Positions 50,216 through 58,665 of a DNA stretch of 64,000 bases are shown here, one piece after another (the first letter of the stretch is position 1; every line of letters starts with the position of its first letter). Below the pieces are notes generated by a model. The model saw only the letters and a program-made list of their open reading frames with translations, had not been told where the DNA came from and searched no databases. The translations under genes and the position numbers were made by a program. Source of the stretch: JAPOVO01 sp026708165 (GTDB lineage Bacteria > Chloroflexota > UBA11872 > VXNJ01); NCBI GenBank assembly GCA_965208775.1, contig OZ242360.1:1240001-1304000 (forward strand). The letters are read 5' to 3'.

Positions 50216-51124
50216 ATGGGCGTGAATCCGATTGAAACTCATGGGAGTCCTAGTTTGGAAGTGATAGCGGTAACGCCGCGCGGATATTGTCACGGCGTCG
50301 TGACGGCCATGAACATGGCCAAGCAGCTTGCCGCGCGCGATTCGGGGCCTAAGTACATGCTGGGCTACCTGGTGCACAACGAGCATATGACCGCCGAGCT
50401 GGAGGAGCTTGGCGTAGAGCTGATCGACAGCGATGACCGTATCGCCGGCCTGGACCAGGTCGGCGACGGGACCGTGATTCTAACGGCCCACGGCGTGTCG
50501 CCGGCGGTGCGGGAGAAGCTAAGCGCCAAAGGGCTGAAGTCGGTGGACACCACCTGCTCCGATGTCCAGGTGACCCACGATCTCGTCATCGATCTAGCCG
50601 AGCGGGGATTCGAAATCATCTACATCGGGAAGCGCGGACATCCCGAGACGGTGGGCGTGCTGGGCGAAGCTCCCGGGAAGGTTCACTTTGTCGAGAACAG
50701 CAGCGACGTGGAGCAGCTGGAGCTTGAAGGCGATCAGATTGCCGTCACGACTCAGACGACCATCAGCGTCTGGGATACAGCCGATACCATCAGGAGCATC
50801 AAGCAGAGGTATCCCCACGCCGAGATTCACAACGACATCTGCCTCGCGACCCAGGATAGACAAGAGGCGGTGGTAGAGGCTGCAGTAGAAGCGGAGCTGG
50901 TGATCGTGGTCGGCAGCATACGCAGCTCAAATTCGAAACGGCTCGTCGAAGTCGTCAAAGAGCGCGTGGGCAAACCCGCCTATCTCGTCGATACGGTCGC
51001 AGACATCCGCCCCGAGTGGTTCGAGGGGATCAGGAAGGTTGCGGTGACGTCGGGCGCATCGACCCCCTCCCATCTGACACGCGAAGTAATCAAGACTCTC
51101 AAGCAATACCCTAATCCCGTTTAG
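50216..51124 (+). CDS. ispH: 4-hydroxy-3-methylbut-2-enyl diphosphate reductase
   Basis: Last enzyme of the MEP isoprenoid pathway, making IPP and DMAPP with a 4Fe-4S cluster. The three cluster cysteines are in RGYCHGVVTAM, DTTCSDVQVTH and NDICLATQDRQ. The AHG and TSGAS motifs (TAHGVSP, VAVTSGASTPSHL) fit as well. Length is about 302 aa from ATG 50216, which has GGGGGAGCAGGG upstream; an in-frame GTG/ATG at 50147-50153 gives a longer, less supported N-terminus. The MEP gene ispD starts at 63805, so the organism uses this pathway. Confidence 0.95.
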   Translation: MGVNPIETHGSPSLEVIAVTPRGYCHGVVTAMNMAKQLAARDSGPKYMLGYLVHNEHMTAELEELGVELIDSDDRIAGLDQVGDGTVILTAHGVSPAVREKLSAKGLKSVDTTCSDVQVTHDLVIDLAERGFEIIYIGKRGHPETVGVLGEAPGKVHFVENSSDVEQLELEGDQIAVTTQTTISVWDTADTIRSIKQRYPHAEIHNDICLATQDRQEAVVEAAVEAELVIVVGSIRSSNSKRLVEVVKERVGKPAYLVDTVADIRPEWFEGIRKVAVTSGASTPSHLTREVIKTLKQYPNPV

Positions 51125-51542
51125 GGCGGAAGTTCTCTATGCCCGGCCAGGTCGGGTGTGTAAGGAGCAGGGCGCGGGGGAGCCGAAGCAGAGTGGCCTT
51201 GATTCTCGATTTCCCGGTAAGGGAATGGCGCATGCTCCTACAAGCTCAAGATTCGCGACATGCGGGTTAGAGGCGTCCGGACGTCCCACTCCTCTGGATT
51301 CCGGCTTTTCGCTGGAATGGCGTTTGAGGGCGCCTTTTCCGTGCGTCTTTCGGCCCTTCGACAGGCTCAGGGCTGGTTGGTTGTTGGAGTACGGAGTAAG
51401 AATTACAGTTCGCGAACCGCCTCCGCGCCGGCAAAGACATGGCTTGGGGGTAGAGATTGGGTAGGTGGAACAGGCCGATTTTCATAAAAGTCTTTGAAAA
51501 TTACCCTGTGAAATTTGAAAAACGGGGTGTACATGGGGATGT

Positions 51543-51592
51543 GGATTCCCGCCCCGTATCAAGTTCGAGGCAGGCTTTTCGCGGGAATGACG
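51543..51592 (+). repeat. REP-like element, copy A
   Basis: About 50 bp starting GGATTCCCGC and ending GCGGGAATGACG, so ends ATTCCCGC/GCGGGAAT pair into a stem. It shares 41 of 50 positions with copy B at 54115-54164, and the hairpin at 51298-51318 is a shorter relative. The conserved ends suggest a non-autonomous REP/MITE-like repeat. Confidence 0.65.
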
Positions 51593-51632
51593 ATAGGGGA
51601 CTGGCGGAGTGACGGGCTTCACCGTTCAAGGA

Positions 51633-51652
51633 GGGCGGTTCGCGAACCGCCC
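51633..51652 (+). repeat. Perfect 20-bp palindrome GGGCGGTTCG / CGAACCGCCC
   Basis: Perfect 20-bp palindrome. A shorter relative, GTTCGCGAAC followed by CGCC, occurs at 51408-51422, so it is a repeated motif. It may be a terminator or a dispersed repeat end. Confidence 0.55.
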
Positions 51653-51689
51653 CTACGGGCGAGGCGATTGGCCACTTCCGCGTTGTCGG

Positions 51690-52289
51690 TCAGCCGTTGG
51701 TAGTGGGAGCGTCGAGCGCCTTTCTGACAAGGTCCCATGAGAACACGGTACCGTCGGACATGCGGGCATCGACCTGATCGAACGGTATGCGGCCCTCGTC
51801 GCCGGGGTCGTAGATCCTCGTGGGGAAGTTGGTCAGCAGAGCGGGACGGTCCGGCCCGACCACAAATCCATGATGGACACGCTTAGGAATCAAAACGGCT
51901 ACCTGACCGTAGTCGCCGAGCGATTCGCCGAGCAGGAACAGATTGACCACTCCGGTGGTCGGAGAATCGGGGCGTGGATCGTGGAGCCCGATCACCAGGT
52001 CGCCGGAGAGCACGGCAAACCTGTCCTCCTGGTATTGATGGACATGCCACTCGGTCTCGTCGCGTGCGACATTCGGCTCGGTGATGGAGTAATAGGTCTG
52101 CGCGAAGGGAAGACGCTCCGAATCGAAGATGTCGCTCCAGTCGGCCCTGAGCGTCTCGACGAGTATCCCCCTGGGGTCCCTGTTGACCCTGAGCGGCCTG
52201 ACCTGCACCTCGTGGATGTGGGCCGCCTTGTCCAGCGGGTCGGTGAATATCCCGGTCATTGCTTCTGCTTGGAGGTTGACATTGGCCAC
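51690..52289 (-). CDS. RmlC-like cupin (dTDP-sugar epimerase-like) protein
   Basis: Protein of 199 aa with an RmlC-like jelly roll. The core is YYSITEPNVARDETEWHVHQYQEDRFAVLSGDLVIGLHDPR, with His, His and Gln/Glu at the cupin metal or substrate position, and VAVLIPKRVHHGFVVG with a late His pair. Related proteins are dTDP-4-dehydrorhamnose 3,5-epimerase-like or carry out sugar isomerisation. GTG 52289 and ATG 52259 are both possible starts. It follows the repeat patch and is divergent from the ThDP enzyme gene. Exact activity unknown. Confidence 0.8.
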   Translation of the reverse strand: MANVNLQAEAMTGIFTDPLDKAAHIHEVQVRPLRVNRDPRGILVETLRADWSDIFDSERLPFAQTYYSITEPNVARDETEWHVHQYQEDRFAVLSGDLVIGLHDPRPDSPTTGVVNLFLLGESLGDYGQVAVLIPKRVHHGFVVGPDRPALLTNFPTRIYDPGDEGRIPFDQVDARMSDGTVFSWDLVRKALDAPTTNG

Positions 52290-52422
52290 CGTCGCCGCGC
52301 GTCGATTCGATTCTGATGCTTCAGCCTGTTAGCTTACGTTATTCAATGCCCAAGAGATTCCGTCAAAGGGGCTGAACCCCGAACAGCGGGGCGCCGCCTG
52401 GTGGTCGAGGAGGATTGATCGA

Positions 52423-54078
52423 ATGACCGGAGCCGATGCCATCATAAAGGTCTTGAAGATGGAGGGGGTGGACAAGGCGTTTTGCTATCCGGCCACACCG
52501 CTGCTGGACGCGATGGCGGTTGCGGGAATTCGCGTTATCACGTCGCGGCAGGAACGAGTGGCAGGAAACATGGCCGATGGCGTCTCCCGGTCGACCAACG
52601 GACGGCAATTGGGGGTTTTCACGATTCAGCAACTTGCCGGGGCGGAGAACGCATTTGCAGCAGTAGCGCACTCTTTCACCGATTCGACTCCGGTGCTGGT
52701 GCTGCCGGGCTACACGAACGTCCGCAACCTGGCGACGGCGCCGACGTTCGACAGCGTTGCCAACTATTCGAACACAACGAAGATGGCGCAGAAGGTCATC
52801 TCGACCGAGCAGATCATGCCCAAGCTGCGGCAAGCTTTCACGGCGTTGCGATCGGGGCGGCCGCAGCCGGTGCTGCTGGAACTACCGATAGACGTGTGCG
52901 CGGCGGAGTACCCGGGGGAAATCACACACAAACCGATTCCGAAAATGCTTCCGGCGCCGCAACCCGGGGCCGCGCGCGAGGCCGCCGAGCGGCTGCTGGC
53001 GGCAAGATGCCCACTGATTTGGGCCGGACAGGGCGTGTTGTATGCCGAGGCTTCGGAGGAGCTCCAAACGGTTGCCGAACTGAGCGGCGCGCCGGTAATG
53101 ACGACGCTGCAAGGCAAGAGCGCCTTCCCAGAAGGCCACGAGCTGTCTGCCGGGGTCGGGGCGTATTCGTCGACCTACATGGCCGCCCACTTTCTGGACG
53201 AATGCGACCTGCTGTTCGCCGTAGGAAGCAGCTTGAGCAGGGCGCCGTTCACACCGCGAGTACCGGAAGGCAAGACAATCGTCCACGCGACCATCGATTC
53301 GGTCGATTTGAGCAAGGAATACCCGACGGACTTGCCTGTGGTGGCCGACGCGAAGCTGTTTCTGGCAGAAGTTGCCGAGGAGCTGCGCCGACTCGGCGTC
53401 AACGGCCAGAACGGGTTGCGCACCAGGAACGCGGACGTGATCGCCTCCACCAAGAAAGCGTGGTTTGCAGAATACGAGCCGCTATTCAGCGACGATACGT
53501 CACCTGTCAACGGCTACCGGATGTTCCGCGAACTGTGGAACACGGTCGATCCCGACACCACGATGATCACGCACGAGTCGGGCGCGTCTCGCGACATTCA
53601 GAGCGTCTTCTATCAGTCGACAGTCCCCCGGAGCTATCTGGGCTGGGGGCAGTCTTCGCAGCTTGGCTTCTCGATAGGCCTGGCCATGGGAGCCAAGCTC
53701 GCAAACCCGGACAAGCTGGTGGTGAACGTCATGGGCGATGGCTCGGTGGGCATGACCGGCATGGACTGGGAGACGGCGGTCCGCGAGCGGGCGCCGATAA
53801 TGACGGTGATAAAGCACGACTCGGTGTTCAGCGGCTACGACCGAGCGATCCCCGAAGCGATCAAGCACTACGGAACGTCAACCCAGACCGGAGACTACGC
53901 GGGAGTCGCGGCGGCGCTCGGCTGCCACACGGAACGAGTCACCGAGCCCGGCGAACTGCGCCCCGCATACGAGCGCGCCATCAAAGCGACCCGCGAGGGG
54001 CAGCCGGCGGTTGTCGACGTGATCACGCAGGAGACCCGAAAGCTGTCTCGACCGCCACAGTGGGGTTCGCCGCACTAG
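52423..54078 (+). CDS. Thiamine-diphosphate-dependent enzyme, acetolactate synthase-like
   Basis: ThDP enzyme of 551 aa with three domains. The N-terminal PYR domain has the activating Glu in VITSRQERVAGNMADG. The central part is NAD/FAD-domain-like (CPLIWAGQGVLYAEASEELQTVAELSGAPVMTTLQGKSAFPEGH). The C-terminal PP domain carries the ThDP motif MGDGSVGMTGMDWETAVRERAPIM. Such enzymes condense or decarboxylate 2-oxo acids, for example acetolactate synthase or glyoxylate carboligase. No small subunit gene is next to it, so branched-chain synthesis is not certain. GAGGAGG lies 9 nt upstream of ATG 52423. Confidence 0.9.
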   Translation: MTGADAIIKVLKMEGVDKAFCYPATPLLDAMAVAGIRVITSRQERVAGNMADGVSRSTNGRQLGVFTIQQLAGAENAFAAVAHSFTDSTPVLVLPGYTNVRNLATAPTFDSVANYSNTTKMAQKVISTEQIMPKLRQAFTALRSGRPQPVLLELPIDVCAAEYPGEITHKPIPKMLPAPQPGAAREAAERLLAARCPLIWAGQGVLYAEASEELQTVAELSGAPVMTTLQGKSAFPEGHELSAGVGAYSSTYMAAHFLDECDLLFAVGSSLSRAPFTPRVPEGKTIVHATIDSVDLSKEYPTDLPVVADAKLFLAEVAEELRRLGVNGQNGLRTRNADVIASTKKAWFAEYEPLFSDDTSPVNGYRMFRELWNTVDPDTTMITHESGASRDIQSVFYQSTVPRSYLGWGQSSQLGFSIGLAMGAKLANPDKLVVNVMGDGSVGMTGMDWETAVRERAPIMTVIKHDSVFSGYDRAIPEAIKHYGTSTQTGDYAGVAAALGCHTERVTEPGELRPAYERAIKATREGQPAVVDVITQETRKLSRPPQWGSPH

Positions 54079-54114
54079 GGGCTGTTCGGATCGATTGGCA
54101 CACGCCGAGGGGCT

Positions 54115-54164
54115 GGATTCCGGCTCCGTGTCAAGTACGGGGCAGACTCTACGCGGCAATGACG
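54115..54164 (+). repeat. REP-like element, copy B
   Basis: Relative of the element at 51543-51592: 41 of 50 positions agree, with the same length and ends (GGATTCC... and ...CAATGACG). Its terminal arms (ATTCCGGC and GCGGCAAT) pair less well. It lies between the ThDP enzyme gene and the AAA gene. Confidence 0.65.
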
Positions 54165-54240
54165 GGAAGTCCGATCTATATACTCACGTTCCGACCGGTG
54201 ACATGGATGACGCAGCCCTAACGCTTACGGTCCTTATTAC

Positions 54241-56562
54241 TTGAGAAACGTATTTAGAAACCTGTTCGGCGGGACTGGGGAACAGACCGCTCCATCAGCC
54301 CGCGATGTGAAATCCGCTCCGAGCAGCGTCGATGAGCTACAACTCGGCCCGCTGGTCAGCGTCTCCGGGGGCGAGTTCGAGATTCGCGGTCGGAGCTTTG
54401 CGAGGCGGCGATTGCGCGAACCGGCGCAGCGGGATAGCCGGTCGTCGGCAAGCGCCCAAGCATGGAGCAACATCGACAGCGATCTTGCCGGATCGATGGC
54501 GCGCATCAACGAGGTCTTTCTGCACATCACCACCAGCATGGCGGACGTGCTGGAGCGCATGGCGGACATCTCTGCGAACGACCGCGTGCCTACGTTCATT
54601 CTCCTAACCGGTCCGACGGGGTGCGGCAAGACGACGATGGCCAAGACGTTCTGCTATGTCGCGGGCGAGCCGTTCGTCGAATTGAATTTCAGCGGCGACA
54701 CCACACTGGCCGATTTCTTCCGACGTACCGAGGTGGAGGCGGGGGAGGGCGGTCAGTCGACGATCAGCGCACTTGGACCCGCAGCCGAGGCGATGCTGGT
54801 CGGCAAGATTTTGATAATCAACGAGATAAACATGCTCCCGCCGGACCTGCTGAGCGTATTGACTCAGGCGATGGACACCGGCCGGATCGTTCTTTCCGGG
54901 CTTGAAACGGGCAACGTGGAAGTGGAGTTGCACGAGAACTTCGGGATCATCGCGACCGCCAACCCCGACTACATAGGGACGATGGAGATCGGCCGGTCGC
55001 TGCAACGACGATTCGGCCTGGGCCTAGGCAACGTTCCGATGACATTTCTGCCGCCCAAGGAAGAGGCGGAAGCCCTCAAGTTCGAATTCGACCGTCAGCG
55101 GATTTTTGCCGATCTGGGCCTGAAGGCGAATCCGACCATCTGCGAGCGGATGGTCGCGCTTGCCGACGTGTTACGGACTCACGAGGAAATCGGGGGCCAG
55201 ATGCGCGACCGGGTCTCAACCAGAACGCTGGTGCACTGGCTGTCACTGGCCCGGATCAGCGGGATGCCGCTGGCCGAGGTGGGCGAACGGGCCGTGTTGA
55301 CCATCGCCCCGCCGGAGATGCAAAAGCAGACGTTCCAGATGACGCGTGCGTCGCTTGGCACGGTCCGAGCGTCGACCGCTTACGGCGACGCTTTCAATCG
55401 CGCCCTGCTGCCGCCCGACTTGCCCGATTCCGGCGAGGCGGTCCCGCTGCCCGGCTCCATGCAGCTCGAGCCGATCTCAAGACCGCCGGAAACGCACGAA
55501 GGCGACGAAACGGAAGAAATCAGACTGTCGGACGGCAGCGCGGCGCACATCGTCTGGCGGGTGGGTTCCCCGCCCGAGTTTTCGGCAGCCGGTCCCGACG
55601 GCGAGCGGAGAGTCGACGCGGTCGCGCTGGCCGACGTGCGAAGGCGGCTCCGCGAAGAGCACGGACTCAACTTCCCGACGCCCCTGGGGAGCGTTCCTTC
55701 GTCCCGGGCCGCGCTTCCGTGTCTTACCCGCTCCTCATGGTCCGCGATCCGCCTGGCTCAGGGAGCGCTGCTGGCCGGCTATCCAGTATTTCTCAGAGGC
55801 CCCACGGGCTGCGGCAAATCGGCAATCGCGCGAACGATAGCCCGTCTATGGAGTCTGCGAGCGGTGGAGTTTTCGTTCACCGGCGAGACCGCCAAGGGCG
55901 ACCTAACGGCTGTCCGGCAGCTTCAGGGAGGAGCGACTCGCTGGAGTATCCAGGCGTTCATGCAGGCGGTCCGGGACGGCCTGTTCGTAATCATCAACGA
56001 ATACAACATGGCGTATCCCGACGTTCACTCAATCATCAACGGACTATCCGACAAGGGGGGACTCGTGACCCTGCCCGACGGGTCGGCCATTCGCGCTCAC
56101 CCGGACTTCCGCATGATCGCGACGGGATACGCGGACGGTCCCGGGGTCAAGCCGCTCAACGAAGGCGTGGAAAACAGGTTCGGCGCGGTGGTGGCGATTG
56201 ACTATCCGCCTCCCAGCGAAGAGGCAGCGATTCTGGAGTACCTAGGCGGCGACCGGATAAGCCGGGAATGCACGTCCGGGATGATCCAGCTCGCCGCCGT
56301 GTCGCGAGAAATACTCGCCGGAACCACCGACGCCGGATTCGACGGCAGCCTGTCGAACATACCCGCCGATCTCGCCGCGACAGTGGCCGAGCGGACGGCG
56401 CTCACCACGGCGGAAATGGCGGCGATGGTGCAGGGTTCCCGCTCGAGCGGCGAGCTGACCGGCTGGTATCGCCGGGGCGCGCTGGAGGGCGCGCCGCCGG
56501 AAATTCAGCGCGTGCTGGAGCCGGTGCTTATCAACTACGGACTGGGGATGGGGCCTTCGTGA
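54241..56562 (+). CDS. Double-AAA+ ATPase, dynein/midasin-like (AAA_5) MoxR relative
   Basis: Protein of 773 aa with two AAA+ modules, unlike single-module MoxR or CobS. Module 1: Walker A GPTGCGKTTMAKTF (res ~124-137), Walker B GKILIINEINMLPP (~189-202), sensor I-like IIATANPDY. Module 2: Walker A GPTGCGKSAIARTI (~519-532), Walker B LFVIINEYNMAYPD (~582-595), sensor I MIATGYADG. In both Walker B motifs the usual Asp is Asn. A pore-type loop GDTTLADFF/GETAKGDLTA follows each P-loop. The N-terminal ~85 residues are divergent. The start is TTG 54241 without a ribosome site. It is coupled to the VWA gene (GTGA overlap). Likely a remodelling motor acting with a MIDAS partner. Confidence 0.8.
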   Translation: MRNVFRNLFGGTGEQTAPSARDVKSAPSSVDELQLGPLVSVSGGEFEIRGRSFARRRLREPAQRDSRSSASAQAWSNIDSDLAGSMARINEVFLHITTSMADVLERMADISANDRVPTFILLTGPTGCGKTTMAKTFCYVAGEPFVELNFSGDTTLADFFRRTEVEAGEGGQSTISALGPAAEAMLVGKILIINEINMLPPDLLSVLTQAMDTGRIVLSGLETGNVEVELHENFGIIATANPDYIGTMEIGRSLQRRFGLGLGNVPMTFLPPKEEAEALKFEFDRQRIFADLGLKANPTICERMVALADVLRTHEEIGGQMRDRVSTRTLVHWLSLARISGMPLAEVGERAVLTIAPPEMQKQTFQMTRASLGTVRASTAYGDAFNRALLPPDLPDSGEAVPLPGSMQLEPISRPPETHEGDETEEIRLSDGSAAHIVWRVGSPPEFSAAGPDGERRVDAVALADVRRRLREEHGLNFPTPLGSVPSSRAALPCLTRSSWSAIRLAQGALLAGYPVFLRGPTGCGKSAIARTIARLWSLRAVEFSFTGETAKGDLTAVRQLQGGATRWSIQAFMQAVRDGLFVIINEYNMAYPDVHSIINGLSDKGGLVTLPDGSAIRAHPDFRMIATGYADGPGVKPLNEGVENRFGAVVAIDYPPPSEEAAILEYLGGDRISRECTSGMIQLAAVSREILAGTTDAGFDGSLSNIPADLAATVAERTALTTAEMAAMVQGSRSSGELTGWYRRGALEGAPPEIQRVLEPVLINYGLGMGPS

Positions 56563-58490
56563 CTCAGGAAGCGCCAGTCAGCGTCGAGAATCAGTACTTC
56601 GACGCCGCCCAGTTCGAGCTCGCCGGTCGACTGATCCTCGGCGATCTGTCGGTGACCCTGCTGCCAGGGTCTTGGTGGTCGTACATACCGTCGCAAAACC
56701 TGATTCTGTATCCGCAAACCCTGTTGACGGAATGGAACGTATGGCGGATGGTGGGGGCAGTGTGTCACGAGGCGGCTGAGGCCAGGTTCACCGGCACGGG
56801 CGGGTCCGCCGAAGTAGCGAAGTGGCTGCGAAGAGCCTCGCGGCATGGATTGAGCGCGCCTTCGGCCCAGCTGCTCGTCAACACAGTCAACGACATGCGG
56901 GTCAACCGTCTGCATTTGCGGCGGTATCCGGGTTCCGAGGTCTTTTTCAAGGCGCTCTATTCCGACGAGCCGGAGTTGCACGCGAAGGATGATCTACGGC
57001 TCCCGCCGGGGCTCGATCTGGATCGCCACCGTCCGCCGCATCACGCCTACGTGGACGCACTGACGCTGAAGTGGATCGAGTCGAGCTGGCCCGAACTGAC
57101 CTTGAACAAGGAGCCGACACCGCCGGGCACGGTTTCGCAGGCGGTGAAGCGGACCTGGAAGCACATCGTCGACGCGGCAGACTCCGACGACATCGACAGC
57201 ATGCTGACGACGCTGGAAAAGAAGGTCCTTCCGGCGTATGCCGAGCTTGTCCATCAGTGGGACCCCGACGACCCATACCAGGGTGAGTCGAAGGAGCCGG
57301 GCCCGGAATCGGACGACGACTCACCCGGCCAACCGGAAGACGAGGCGCCGCAGGATGTGGAATCGCTGCCGGGAGCCGGACCGGGCCGGGGCGTGTCGGT
57401 TGGAGGCTCGAACACCCCTCCGAAGCAGATGAAGACGCTCTCGAAGGTTACGGCCGAGAGCGTGAGGATGCGCATGAGGGCGGGAGCGAGGCCGGGACTG
57501 GTGCGACGCGGCGCGCCGACGGAGGCGGAAAGGCGATCAATCGAACCAGTCAGCGCGTCTGTAGTGGAGCAACTCAGGCGGTCAACCGAGGAGCGGATCG
57601 ACTACACGAAATTCGATTACCTCGAAGCGGTGGAAAATCTGAAAGACAAAATCACGGAAACGATCGAGGGAGACGGCCGACGGCCGGGTCTGGCCGAACT
57701 GATGGACCGCCGCCGTCACGGAGCGACGGAAGCGATGCGGCGGCCCCGCAAGCAGCGCTGCGGCGACCAGGGCGAAATAGACATGGAGCACCCGGAAAAG
57801 CTGGCAACCGATCCGTCGGCGGCCTTCCTGCGCGGGGTAAGAATCCCGAGAGAGGACCGGCAGCGCGACTTCGCCGGATCGATACTTCTGGACGTGAGCG
57901 GAAGCATGGTCCAGAAGGGCTACCCAACGCGCAAGTTCGACCGTCTCGTCGAAACGGCGATTCTCTTCATCGAAATCCACGAGCGCCTGGCGATCCCGTT
58001 CGAGGTGACCGCGTTCAGCAGCGAGGTGACGTCGCTGATCGAGTTTCCGAAGAGCCCGTCCAGGGCCAAGTTCAGGTCCATGCGCGACTATCAACCGAAC
58101 GATCACAGCGCCATATTCCGAAAGCTGTATGAGCTCGACCACAAGGACACCGACGATTCGGCGGCGCTGAACGCTTCAATTGAGAACTGCTCGCGGCAGA
58201 AGGGGCTCAGGAGCATCTTCGTGATTACGGACGGGATAAGCAGCGATCCGGCTGAACTGCGCCGCGCGTTGATCGACCTGGACAGAAAGAACCGAAACAG
58301 CTCGGAGCAGCAGCGCATGAAGGTGCTGGCATTTGGCGTGGGCGTGGTCGAATCCGAGTTCCAGCAGGCATACCAGCCCAAGCTAAGCGGCAAACGCCTG
58401 GGGTCTTGCTCGGGGGTTGTGGTCGAGGACTTGAAGATGCTGCCGGTCTACGTGCGGGAGGCGGTCGATCAACGAATTCGCTATGCCTGA
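56559..58490 (+). CDS. VWA/MIDAS protein partner of the double-AAA ATPase
   Basis: Protein of 643 aa. N-terminal part: MVGAVCHEAAEARFTG (HExxE at residues 70-74), a degenerate relative of the putative-metallopeptidase HExxH helix in VWA-like proteins. Residues ~246-269 are an acidic linker (PESDDDSPGQPEDEAPQDVE). The VWA domain holds a MIDAS motif, ILLDVSGSMV (DxSGS, near residue 446), and the later Asp of VITDGISSD (~554). Together with the AAA gene this recalls CobS/CobT and NorQ/NorD-type machines, and midasin with its D/E-rich linker and MIDAS. GTG 56559 overlaps the AAA stop by 4 bp. Function of the pair unknown. Confidence 0.8.
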   Translation: MTQEAPVSVENQYFDAAQFELAGRLILGDLSVTLLPGSWWSYIPSQNLILYPQTLLTEWNVWRMVGAVCHEAAEARFTGTGGSAEVAKWLRRASRHGLSAPSAQLLVNTVNDMRVNRLHLRRYPGSEVFFKALYSDEPELHAKDDLRLPPGLDLDRHRPPHHAYVDALTLKWIESSWPELTLNKEPTPPGTVSQAVKRTWKHIVDAADSDDIDSMLTTLEKKVLPAYAELVHQWDPDDPYQGESKEPGPESDDDSPGQPEDEAPQDVESLPGAGPGRGVSVGGSNTPPKQMKTLSKVTAESVRMRMRAGARPGLVRRGAPTEAERRSIEPVSASVVEQLRRSTEERIDYTKFDYLEAVENLKDKITETIEGDGRRPGLAELMDRRRHGATEAMRRPRKQRCGDQGEIDMEHPEKLATDPSAAFLRGVRIPREDRQRDFAGSILLDVSGSMVQKGYPTRKFDRLVETAILFIEIHERLAIPFEVTAFSSEVTSLIEFPKSPSRAKFRSMRDYQPNDHSAIFRKLYELDHKDTDDSAALNASIENCSRQKGLRSIFVITDGISSDPAELRRALIDLDRKNRNSSEQQRMKVLAFGVGVVESEFQQAYQPKLSGKRLGSCSGVVVEDLKMLPVYVREAVDQRIRYA

Positions 58491-58525
58491 CACCTCGGTT
58501 CGATGTTCTCGTGTGGCTTAGATGC

Positions 58526-58555
58526 TTTACCGGTATTTCCGCGCTCCCGTATACT
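58526..58555 (+). promoter_or_regulatory. Promoter candidate for the S1-domain gene
   Basis: TTTACC (58526-58531), an 18-bp spacer and TATACT (58550-58555), 111 bp upstream of the S1-domain gene. The -10 matches at 5 of 6 positions and the -35 at about 4 of 6. Confidence 0.4.
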
Positions 58556-58665
58556 TCCTAGGCTTGGGAGTTCATCGTTAGGACGGATTGACGTTGAGTT
58601 CCCGCTCGTTTCAAAGCAGATAAAGGCAACTTAAAGTCAGCAATACAGACACAGCAACGCCCCCG

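Larger units (their letters stand above)
51125..51689. other. Intergenic region rich in short dispersed repeats
   Basis: No gene. It holds an imperfect hairpin (ATTCCGGC...GCTGGAAT, 51298-51318), a longer related element at 51543-51592, a CTTCGACAGGCTCAGGGC-type segment around 51357-51374 that resembles a common bacterial intergenic repeat, GTTCGCGAAC at 51408-51417, and a perfect palindrome at 51633-51652. See the separate repeat entries. Confidence 0.6.

Noticed and set aside
52482..54221. Open frame of 579 codons overlapping the ThDP enzyme gene in another frame
   Set aside because: Composition is Arg/Gly-rich with no motifs. The ThDP gene in the other frame has clear family motifs and a strong ribosome site.
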